NCBI GenBank assembly: GCA_029933295.1
Contig: JAOZOL010000021.1
Location: 1 to 10,693, forward strand
DNA: 10,693 nt
Direction of reading: 5' to 3'
From: Desulfobacterales bacterium
Lineage (GTDB): Bacteria; Desulfobacterota; Desulfobacteria; Desulfobacterales; Desulfosalsimonadaceae
Position numbers and translations under genes: made by a program. Below the pieces are notes generated by a model. The model did no database searches. It saw only the letters and a list, made by a program, of their open reading frames with translations, and was not told the origin of the DNA. Positions 1-6,098 of the stretch are shown piece after piece. How positions within the stretch are numbered: the first letter of the stretch is position 1; each line of letters begins with the position of its first letter.

Positions 1-185
1 GGGGATAAGAGAGGATGACGAAAAGTTTTGCATTAATCTTGCTTGCCCTGAACAATGAATTGATTTTTATACAGATGGGGGGTAAAAATAACGTAACCTG
101 AAACCAGACCATTCAATCTGATGAATAAACCTCTGCTGTAACGCTGATGATCACCTGCCTGCATCAACCGATATCCCGCAGGGAT
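1..185. other. Left-edge stretch without a convincing gene
   Basis: Apart from the small hairpin at 173-185 I see no gene here. On the minus strand an ATG at 31-33 opens a frame toward the left edge (beginning Met-Gln-Asn-Phe-Ser), but only about ten codons are visible and its ribosome binding site is poor. It may be an intergenic spacer at the end of the cluster. Confidence 0.4.
173..185 (-). repeat. Small inverted repeat directly after the zinc-ribbon gene
   Basis: ATCCC (173-177) and GGGAT (181-185) form a 5-bp stem with a 3-base loop immediately after the TAA stop. No T-run follows on the minus strand, so it is not a convincing intrinsic terminator. Confidence 0.25.
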
Positions 186-389
186 TTATTCGGACCCTGT
201 ATGTCCGATTTTTTTATGTGCCGGCACGCCGTATACTTTTTTATAAGACCTGCAGGCCGGGCAGAGTTCTTCCTCCAGTTTGACAAAATTGTACAAAAGC
301 CCTTTACCATTTTCCCTTGCCCGTGTACAAACCGGGCATGTATTTTTGCAAAAACCTGCCAGGGATTTCGTTATCTTGCCGTGTTCCAT
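186..389 (-). CDS. Small double-CPxC zinc-ribbon-like protein, unknown function
   Basis: This 67-residue protein has no recognised function, but it looks real. The ATG at 389 is preceded by GGAG at seven bases (GGAGATCAATT-ATG). It carries two knuckles, CPVC (Cys18, Cys21) and CPAC (Cys43, Cys46), with a further Cys14, spaced as in a treble-clef or zinc-ribbon metal site, and is otherwise rich in Lys/Arg. It sits 44 bp after meaB in the same direction, so it is probably co-transcribed with it. By analogy such a protein could bind zinc, nucleic acid or a partner protein; a link with mutase maturation is only suggested by position. The plus-strand reading frame over the same bases has no ribosome binding site and is judged a shadow. 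Confidence 0.7.
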   Translation of the reverse strand: MEHGKITKSLAGFCKNTCPVCTRARENGKGLLYNFVKLEEELCPACRSYKKVYGVPAHKKIGHTGSE

Positions 390-433
390 AATTGATCTCC
401 ATATTATATATTACCGCGTCAGCGATAAACAAA

Positions 434-1381
434 TTACTGTAAATGCATTAAAGAAATCATCTCCTGTACAACAGAGTATGGATCTTGTTTACGAGCGGTC
501 ACCTGTTTTATAGCCTGGTCCAGATTACCGTTTTGGTCCCATCTGTTTCGAAGATGACGCGCGACTTCCTTTTCAAGAAGCGATAAAATTTCTTCCTTGA
601 TCCGTTCTTTTTGCCATGAGGTTCTTATCCGGCCGGCTTCAAAGTTTTGAAGCATCATTCTTACGAGATCCGTAACACCCTCTCCGGTCGAAGCAATTGT
701 TTTGACCACCGGAATTTTCACTGATGCTTCATCAGCCGAAAGATCCAGCATGGCATGGATATCAGCAACAGCCTGATCAGCCCCGTCCTTATCCGCCTTA
801 TTGACAACAAAAATATCAGCAACTTCCATTATCCCGGCCTTAATCGCCTGAATACCGTCTCCCATTCCGGGGACACAGACAACAAGCACCATGTCGGCAG
901 CCTTCACGACCTCCACTTCATCCTGCCCCACCCCGACGGTTTCTATGAGAATAATATCTTTACCAAAAGCATCCATAATTTTGACCACATCCCGGGCCGC
1001 CAGGTTTAAACCGCCTAAAGCGCCACGGGTGGCCATGGAACGGATGAATACATCGTCTATTGTGCTGACTTCCTTCATACGCAGGCGGTCTCCCAACAAA
1101 GCGCCTCCGGAAAACGGACTTGACGGGTCCACGGCAATGATCCCGATTTTAAATCCCTGGTCAGAAAGCTCCCGGGTCAACCGGTCAGTCAGGGTGCTTT
1201 TCCCGGCGCCCGGAGAGCCGGTGATTCCAATAACGCACGCCTTTCCTGTCATGGGATAAATTATTTGCATTGCATCCAGCCATCCCGTGTCCCGATTCTC
1301 GACCCGGGTAATCAGTCTTGCCAGACCACGAACCGATCCTTTTCTCATTTCGGCGATCTGGCTTTCCCATTCTTGCCTCAT
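434..1381 (-). CDS. meaB: MeaB (ArgK-type) methylmalonyl-CoA mutase-associated GTPase
   Basis: MeaB is a G3E-class P-loop GTPase that gates cobalamin loading and protects or reactivates adenosylcobalamin-dependent mutases. The 315 residues show all expected motifs: Walker A GSPGAGKS (55-62), the AVDPSSPFSGGALLGDR switch region (83-99), RSMATRGALGG (114-124), ETVGVGQ (147-153) and NKAD (194-197), with the alpha-helical C-terminal tail used for dimerisation. The start at ATG 1381 has GGAG nine bases upstream, and length is normal for the family. Its presence in the same direction as both mutase subunits supports a functional three-part mutase system. It is separated from the preceding crotonase gene by a 275-bp gap with inverted repeats, so it could have its own promoter, although I see no convincing one. 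A zinc-ribbon gene follows after 44 bp. Confidence 0.96.
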   Translation of the reverse strand: MRQEWESQIAEMRKGSVRGLARLITRVENRDTGWLDAMQIIYPMTGKACVIGITGSPGAGKSTLTDRLTRELSDQGFKIGIIAVDPSSPFSGGALLGDRLRMKEVSTIDDVFIRSMATRGALGGLNLAARDVVKIMDAFGKDIILIETVGVGQDEVEVVKAADMVLVVCVPGMGDGIQAIKAGIMEVADIFVVNKADKDGADQAVADIHAMLDLSADEASVKIPVVKTIASTGEGVTDLVRMMLQNFEAGRIRTSWQKERIKEEILSLLEKEVARHLRNRWDQNGNLDQAIKQVTARKQDPYSVVQEMISLMHLQ

Positions 1382-1656
1382 TGAATTTTTCTCCGTCTAT
1401 GGATTGTCTTTTGCTTTAATCCCCTATGATAAAGCAGAATAAATCCCAACCTCATTTTCCCGAAAACGGGAAACTGCAAAAATGATAACGTTTAATCCTG
1501 GCACAAACTTTTGGGCCAACGATTCAGGATCAGGGCCTAAACCACCAACAACACACATGATCATCCTGTAACAGTTTCCCGCCATCGCGAGAATGAAACT
1601 GGCACCCAACCTTCTTTTTTTTATCGAGGCTGGTTATCATAATTTATATAGAGATT
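1382..1656. other. 275-bp gap before meaB with clustered inverted repeats
   Basis: This is the longest untranslated stretch between genes of the cluster. It contains four related elements: TTTCCCG (1456-1462), CGGGAAACTG (1467-1476), CAGTTTCCCG (1572-1581) and GAAACTG (1595-1601). The first two form a 7-bp hairpin with an AAAA loop; the last two form 7-bp arms around a 16-base interior; and the two 10-mers are exact inverted copies about 95 bp apart. A 61-codon minus-strand frame (1609-1424, TTG start) covers it, but it has a poor start and no recognisable domain. Possible readings are a structured RNA leader for meaB, a REP-like or small mobile-element remnant, or gene debris. Confidence 0.45.
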
Positions 1657-2451
1657 TTACCTGCCCTTGAAAACCGGCTCTCTTTTTTCAAGAAATGATT
1701 TAAACCCTTCCATGAAATCATCACTTTTCAGGCACACATCAAGGACATATGCCTCGTAGTCGAGGGCCTGGGGCAAATCTGTCTTATAAAAATTCTGCAA
1801 ACCCCTTTTGACAAAAGCGATCGGAATCGGCGCATTTTTTGCCATCCGTTCCGCCATTTTATATGTAACGGGCAGCAATTCTTCATGTGGCACCACCTTG
1901 TTTACCATACCAATCTCCAATGCCTCCCGGGCATCTATTATTTCACCGGAAAATAACAACTCCGCAGCCTTCGCATATCCGACCAATCTCGGCAGAAAGT
2001 GAATCCCCCCCCAGTCGGGAAAAGCGCCCCGCCGGGTAAAGACCTGTCCGAATCTGGCTTTTTCACTGGCAATCCGGATATCACAGGAAAGCGCCAGGTT
2101 ACATCCGCCGCCGGCCGCAACACCATTAACGGCGGCGATAACTGGTTTTTCAATTGAATTAATGGCCAGAACGGTTTTGCACATGGTATGTCTTTCACTG
2201 GAAACCGTATCAGCAAGCGCCTTGGTTTCCCCGGACACAAATTCATTAACATCACCGCCTGTGCAAAAAGCTTTGTTGCCGGCCCCTGTAATGACGATCA
2301 CCCGAATTTCCGTGTCTGCTCCGGCGTCTTCCACGGCTTCGAGGATCTCATTTCTCATATTACCGGCAAATGCATTATATTTCTCCGGCCGGTTTAAAGT
2401 TATGGTAGCAATCTTATCTTTTTTATCTAAAAGGACATATTCCCATTGCAT
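1657..2451 (-). CDS. Crotonase-superfamily protein lacking both hydratase glutamates, PaaG-like isomerase candidate
   Basis: This 264-residue protein has the enoyl-CoA hydratase/isomerase fold. Two adjacent ATGs exist (2454 and 2451); the second has GGAGG six bases upstream against three for the first, so 2451 is preferred, and its A overlaps the upstream TGA. Fold signatures are RPEKYNAF (about 21-28), FCTGGDVNEF (62-71) and GVAAGGGCN (110-118), the oxyanion-hole region. The two catalytic Glu of classical hydratases are replaced: GGGCE is GGGCN (Asn118) and FGQPE is FGQVF (Phe138). Instead Asp146 is present in AFPDWGG, the place where PaaG-type ring-oxepin/epoxide isomerases keep their catalytic Asp. 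It therefore probably shifts a double bond or isomerises a CoA ester rather than hydrating it. The genuine hydratase of the cluster is the FadB-like protein. The His and Tyr of methylmalonyl-CoA decarboxylase (YgfG) are not seen. Confidence 0.9.
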   Translation of the reverse strand: MQWEYVLLDKKDKIATITLNRPEKYNAFAGNMRNEILEAVEDAGADTEIRVIVITGAGNKAFCTGGDVNEFVSGETKALADTVSSERHTMCKTVLAINSIEKPVIAAVNGVAAGGGCNLALSCDIRIASEKARFGQVFTRRGAFPDWGGIHFLPRLVGYAKAAELLFSGEIIDAREALEIGMVNKVVPHEELLPVTYKMAERMAKNAPIPIAFVKRGLQNFYKTDLPQALDYEAYVLDVCLKSDDFMEGFKSFLEKREPVFKGR

Positions 2452-3398
2452 CATTTACCTCCAAACACTGCCTTCAGTTGTTGTGTTAATAAATCAGCAC
2501 CACGCATCAGTTCCAGAAAAATTTTATCGGTCTTATCAATCTGTTTTATCAGGCCGGCAATCTGCCCGGCCGGCATAATCGCAGTATCCGCATCGCCTCC
2601 TGACTGAATGTATTTTGCATCAGCCTTATCACCTCTGAGATGCTTGTCCTCCAAATGCTTGTCCGGATTCTGAATCATATCCACTGCGCGGTTTTTTAAA
2701 ACACGGATGGGCATGGCATCTTTGCCGAGAAGGATTGTGGAATCGCTATCCGCTTCCACAATAAGTTGTTTAAAAAAATCAGGGGTTGGGCATTCATGCG
2801 TGGCGACGAATCGGGTCCCTAATTCAACCCCTTCAGCGCCTAATGCAAAAGCGGCGACAAGACCCCGGGCATCTGCAATCCCGCCGGCAGCAACGACGGG
2901 TATCTTTACGGCATCTGCCAATTGGGGCACCAGGCACATGGTTGTTGTTCCCTGTCGACCAACGTGACCGCCGGCCTCAAAACCTGTGGCGATGACTGCG
3001 TCAACACCACAGGTTTGAGTTTTAAGTGCCATTTCTCTGGAGGAAACTTTATGCAGCACTCTTAAACCAGCCTCTTTGATACGCTCCATAACCTTCGCCG
3101 GGTTACCGGCAGACGTAGTAATGGTTTTGATTCCGGATTCAATTGCTATTTCAAGCGCATCAAAGGCATTCTTGCGATAGAGGGGAATATTAATTCCAAA
3201 TGGCTGATCCGTTAAATCCCTTGCTTTTTTAACTTCCAGAAGTAATTGGTCCGAAGATAGGCCGGAGGCGGCAATCTGGCCGAAGCCACCGCTGTTTGAT
3301 ACAGCCGCCGCCATTTCGCCAAGCGTGATAAGCCGCATGGGGCCTAAAATAAATGGATATTTAGCTCCGGTAATCTCTGTGATTCGATTCGTTACCAT
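2451..3398 (-). CDS. FMN-dependent oxidoreductase of the nitronate monooxygenase / FabK family
   Basis: This 315-residue TIM-barrel flavoprotein belongs to the 2-nitropropane dioxygenase-like family, which includes nitronate monooxygenases and the enoyl-ACP reductase FabK. The start at ATG 3398 follows AGGAGG by five bases. Features seen: N-terminal FILGPMR (16-22), AGGHVG at 142-147 with His145 (the conserved GGHxG), AAGGIADARG at 170-179 and GTRF at 194-197, the latter two forming the usual FMN phosphate site. In a presumed anaerobe an O2-using role is unlikely; the position among acyl-CoA enzymes suggests reduction or oxidation of a CoA-bound intermediate, but that is inference. Its stop overlaps the start of the following crotonase gene (TGATG), and its last codons (Gly-Gly-Lys) contain that gene's ribosome binding site, so the two are probably translated in a coupled way and may act in sequence. 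Confidence 0.88.
   Translation of the reverse strand: MVTNRITEITGAKYPFILGPMRLITLGEMAAAVSNSGGFGQIAASGLSSDQLLLEVKKARDLTDQPFGINIPLYRKNAFDALEIAIESGIKTITTSAGNPAKVMERIKEAGLRVLHKVSSREMALKTQTCGVDAVIATGFEAGGHVGRQGTTTMCLVPQLADAVKIPVVAAGGIADARGLVAAFALGAEGVELGTRFVATHECPTPDFFKQLIVEADSDSTILLGKDAMPIRVLKNRAVDMIQNPDKHLEDKHLRGDKADAKYIQSGGDADTAIMPAGQIAGLIKQIDKTDKIFLELMRGADLLTQQLKAVFGGK
2458..2462 (-). promoter_or_regulatory. Ribosome binding site encoded in the end of the upstream gene
   Basis: GGAGG on the minus strand lies within the last Gly-Gly codons of the flavoprotein gene, six bases before ATG 2451. Together with the TGATG stop/start overlap it indicates translational coupling of the flavoprotein and the crotonase-like protein. 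Confidence 0.7.
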
Positions 3399-3433
3399 AC
3401 TTGCCTCCTAAAAAAGCCCGGACACCATAAGCT

Positions 3434-3832
3434 CTACGATAAATTTGACTTGATAAATGCCCCCACGTCTTTTATGGACGTGCCTGAAGTAAACACACCC
3501 ATGACACCCATTTTGTTTAACTCAGGGACATCCTTGTCCGGGATGATCCCTCCGACAATGACCAGAATATCATTTGCATTTTGTTCCCTTAATTTTTCAA
3601 TAATCTTCCGCGTCAGCGTCAGATGGGCTCCTGATAAAATAGAAAGGCCCACAACATTAACATCTTCCTGAATGGCTGCGCTGACGATTTCTTCCGGTGT
3701 CTGTCTCAGGCCTGTATAAATAACCTCAAACCCAAGATCCCGTAAACCATAGGCAATAACTCTGGCACCGCGCTCATGGCCATCCAAACCCGGTTTGGCA
3801 ACCAATACTCTAATTTTCTTTTCCGTATTCAT
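3434..3832 (-). CDS. Stand-alone B12-binding small subunit of the acyl-CoA mutase
   Basis: This 132-residue protein equals the C-terminal cobalamin domain of methylmalonyl-CoA mutase encoded as a separate polypeptide. It binds adenosylcobalamin base-off/His-on and docks on the catalytic subunit. Seen in sequence: KPGLDGHERG (13-22) with Asp17, axial ligand His19 and Gly22; SxL at Ser64-Leu66 within GLSILSGAH; and GG at 94-95 in VGGIIPD, i.e. the full DxHxxG...SxL...GG signature. I use ATG 3832 because GAGGTG ends six bases upstream; a GTG at 3841 in the same frame overlaps that ribosome binding site. Its catalytic partner is presumably the large subunit at the right of the window, more than 5 kb and four genes upstream, an unusual separation. 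The flavoprotein gene follows after 35 bp. Homologous small subunits serve MCM, ICM and HCM enzymes, so it does not fix the substrate. Confidence 0.95.
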   Translation of the reverse strand: MNTEKKIRVLVAKPGLDGHERGARVIAYGLRDLGFEVIYTGLRQTPEEIVSAAIQEDVNVVGLSILSGAHLTLTRKIIEKLREQNANDILVIVGGIIPDKDVPELNKMGVMGVFTSGTSIKDVGAFIKSNLS

Positions 3833-3841
3833 TTTAAACAC

Positions 3842-3857
3842 CTCACTATCTCACTAT
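3842..3857. repeat. Tandem 8-bp repeat at the ribosome binding site of the B12-subunit gene
   Basis: CTCACTAT is repeated exactly in tandem (3842-3849 and 3850-3857). On the coding strand this reads ATAGTGAG twice, and the copy nearer the gene supplies the GAGG of the ribosome binding site for ATG 3832. It could be a slippage-prone spot or chance duplication. Confidence 0.5.
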
Positions 3858-3910
3858 TTTTCTCATTAATGATGCGCCGTATCGAAAATCTGAGATATAT
3901 CTTTCTGGTC

Positions 3911-3947
3911 ATTGAAATAAGCTCCTATAAAATTGAAATATCCTATA
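3911..3947. repeat. Pair of 9-bp direct repeats on a 21-bp pitch, each followed by CCTATA
   Basis: ATTGAAATA occurs at 3911-3919 and 3932-3940, start to start 21 bp, two helical turns. Each copy is followed by CCTATA (3924-3929 and 3942-3947). The second half-site overlaps the perfect palindrome TCCTATAGGA (3941-3950). Such phased repeats are typical of tandem protein-binding sites, so regulator binding is a fair alternative to a terminator. Confidence 0.45.
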
Positions 3948-3958
3948 GGAGCGTATTT
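3915..3958 (-). terminator. Strong inverted repeat after fadB: terminator or attenuator candidate
   Basis: Arms at 3915-3929 and 3944-3958 are complementary at 14 of 15 positions (core GCTCCTATA / TATAGGAGC, flanked by AAATA / TATTT), enclosing a 14-base loop. In the minus-strand transcript it begins five bases after the fadB stop codon, with an A-rich 5' flank and U-rich 3' flank, as in a bidirectional intrinsic terminator, though the U tract (UUAUUU) is broken. It lies in the 130-bp gap before the B12-subunit gene. It could also be an operator or an mRNA-processing hairpin, because a direct repeat overlaps it. Confidence 0.55.
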
Positions 3959-3962
3959 TATT

Positions 3963-6056
3963 CTATACGAGGCCACTATCAACGCCGCAGGCAATCAAGC
4001 GTTCAAATTCTCCGGCGGGCTTGAAAAACGCCAGTCCGTATTTGTCATAGAATTCCTGTAACCGCCCAAGCGTATATTTAACCCCCTTCTGGCTGACATA
4101 ACGACCGGGGCCATGCCAGCAGTCAGGGAACCCGATTCCTATGACGGAAGCAAGATCCATGCTGTAATAGTTTTTAACAACCCCTTCATCCAGACAATGA
4201 AATGCCTGATTGGCCATTGCGAGCAAAAGCATTTCTTTGGCTTCCTCACGGGTCGGGGTCGGCAGAGATTCATTCCGGACAACATGCTCTAATGCTGATT
4301 TATCCGGTTTCATGCCCGGGCCGTAAAAACAGGGTTTTCCCGCGCCCAGATAACCGGCCTCATACATTTTAACCAGGGTTTTCGGCATCGTTATCAGCTC
4401 CGGCTTTTTTGCCTGCATATAAGAGCCGGCATGATAGATGACATTTCCGCCGGCGGTTCCATAAATATTCAACGGGCCCTGGGGAAAACCGGCTTCAAGG
4501 GCTAACTGGTCAATTTCCCAGGGATCAACCCCCATTTCCGCCAGATAAAAACCGGCCATAACATAAACACCGAATGTTCTGCTGGTATAAAAACCAGGGC
4601 CATCACCGACAATAACACAGGTTTTTCCCTGCTGCCGGCCGGAAGCGACTGCGGTTGCAAGCGCACTTTCAGATGTTTGCGGCCCTTGAATGATTTCCAG
4701 AAGCGGCATTAAAGGGACCGGTGAAAAATAATGCATTCCCACAACCATTTCCGGACGTGCGGATTCAGCGGCGATTTCCTGCATGGGAATAGTCGATGTA
4801 TTGGACGCAAAGACGATATCCGGATTAATGTCCTGAACCTGCTTGAGAACCTTTCGTTTTAAACCAAGGTCTTCAAAAACCGCTTCAATCACCAAGGGAA
4901 TAGTTTTCAATTCATCATAATTATCGGTTACACGAATATTATCCATCACCATATTTTTTCGTTCCAGAGTCCAGCGCCCCTTTTTTACCAGAGGGTCCAG
5001 GCCCTTGCCGATATTTTCTTTTGCTGCTTCAGCGGTCTTTATGTCAATGTCGATAAGCAGTGCTTTTATCCCTTTATCCGCACAAACCTGGGCAATACCC
5101 TGTCCCATCAAACCGGCGCCGATAATTGCCAGTTCAGGTGCGGGGATTGCTTTTTTCAAGTTAACAATGGACAATCTCGGCGCAATGCTTGTCATTAAAA
5201 AGAAAAAGTCAATCTTATTTTTTACATTGGGATGCTCAATCAACGGGGCAAAGTGAGTTACCTCGTTTTTCGCGGCTTCTTCAAAAGGCAATGCAAGCCC
5301 TTCTTCAATGGCATCAATCGCCGCCGTCAAATAAGGTTTTTCCGAACAGATGGCAAACCGTTCCCGAGCTTTTTTAATCAATGCCTCCCGAACTTTCTTG
5401 GTTGGTTTTGATGGTTCTTTCCACTTGGGATCATAGTTCCGATTGACCATGTCCGGATGGGATTCAAGCCATTGTTCAGCATCGCTCTGAATGTCTTTTT
5501 TGTTGGTTATTGTAACCAAAGCAGAATCAGCGTATGCTTCGGCAGGAAGCACCTGCCCACGCATGACTATCTCCATGGCTTTTTCAAGTCCGATAACTCT
5601 TCTTAAGGCTTCCGGTCCGCCGGCTGCCGGGAAAAGGCCGATGTTGACTTCCGGCAATCCCATTTTTGTGCCCGGAGAAGCAAAGACATGGTCACATGTC
5701 CATAAAAGCATCTCAAAACCACCTCCCAGTGCGGTTTGGCCGGGAAGAACCGCAACAACAGGAAACGGGCTTCTGGCAAGAGATGCAAATGCGTCCTGAA
5801 GCTTCAGGACTGTATATTTCAAGTTCAGCGCTGATCCATCCTTCATAATTTCCATCAGGTTGGCACCGTCTAAAAAACTTTTTTTCTTAAGTGACGCTAA
5901 AATAACGCCTTTGACATTATCGCGGTTTGCTTTTTCAGTAGCGACCGCCAAATCTTTGATGAACTGATCTCCAATGGTGTTGACCGGTCCTGCTGTATCT
6001 ATGAGCAATGTTGCGATGTTCTTTACAGGATCAAGTCGGTATATAACTTCAGGCAT
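3963..6056 (-). CDS. FadB/HADHA-like bifunctional enoyl-CoA hydratase / 3-hydroxyacyl-CoA dehydrogenase
   Basis: This 697-residue fusion performs two successive beta-oxidation steps: hydration of 2-enoyl-CoA and NAD-dependent oxidation of 3-hydroxyacyl-CoA. The start at ATG 6056 follows AGGAG by seven bases. The N-terminal crotonase domain (about 1-290) keeps both catalytic glutamates, Glu115 (GGGFE) and Glu136 (GLPE). The dehydrogenase begins near 305 with Rossmann motif GAGLMGQG (313-320), then Ser421 (SNTS), His442 (GMHYFSPVP) and Glu454 (PLLEII), the expected catalytic set. The Asn of the usual PGFxxNR is Ser492 here (PGFYTSR), closer to the mitochondrial trifunctional protein pattern. 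A C-terminal second dehydrogenase lobe completes the chain. Length is slightly short of E. coli FadB (about 730). It follows the thiolase by 42 bp and is followed by a 130-bp gap containing a strong inverted repeat, which may end or attenuate transcription. Confidence 0.95.
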   Translation of the reverse strand: MPEVIYRLDPVKNIATLLIDTAGPVNTIGDQFIKDLAVATEKANRDNVKGVILASLKKKSFLDGANLMEIMKDGSALNLKYTVLKLQDAFASLARSPFPVVAVLPGQTALGGGFEMLLWTCDHVFASPGTKMGLPEVNIGLFPAAGGPEALRRVIGLEKAMEIVMRGQVLPAEAYADSALVTITNKKDIQSDAEQWLESHPDMVNRNYDPKWKEPSKPTKKVREALIKKARERFAICSEKPYLTAAIDAIEEGLALPFEEAAKNEVTHFAPLIEHPNVKNKIDFFFLMTSIAPRLSIVNLKKAIPAPELAIIGAGLMGQGIAQVCADKGIKALLIDIDIKTAEAAKENIGKGLDPLVKKGRWTLERKNMVMDNIRVTDNYDELKTIPLVIEAVFEDLGLKRKVLKQVQDINPDIVFASNTSTIPMQEIAAESARPEMVVGMHYFSPVPLMPLLEIIQGPQTSESALATAVASGRQQGKTCVIVGDGPGFYTSRTFGVYVMAGFYLAEMGVDPWEIDQLALEAGFPQGPLNIYGTAGGNVIYHAGSYMQAKKPELITMPKTLVKMYEAGYLGAGKPCFYGPGMKPDKSALEHVVRNESLPTPTREEAKEMLLLAMANQAFHCLDEGVVKNYYSMDLASVIGIGFPDCWHGPGRYVSQKGVKYTLGRLQEFYDKYGLAFFKPAGEFERLIACGVDSGLV

Positions 6057-6098
6057 TTTTTTGTCTCCTAAAATAGATTATTCTTTTCAAAAAGGGCT

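Noticed and set aside
147..395. 82-codon plus-strand frame over the zinc-ribbon gene
   Set aside because: No ribosome binding site before its start, while the opposite strand has GGAG-7-ATG and two CPxC knuckles.
891..1259. 122-codon plus-strand frame
   Set aside because: Antisense shadow of meaB, whose P-loop and NKxD motifs are intact on the minus strand.
1657..2451. Identity as methylmalonyl-CoA decarboxylase (YgfG-type crotonase)
   Set aside because: Attractive beside a mutase, but the His of GHD is Gly here (TGGDVN) and the active-site Tyr region reads AFPDWGG instead.
3399..3433. Terminator between the B12-subunit and flavoprotein genes (GGGCTTTTTT on the minus strand)
   Set aside because: There is a T6 run, but the only stem available is three base pairs (AGC/GCT), so it is not a credible hairpin.
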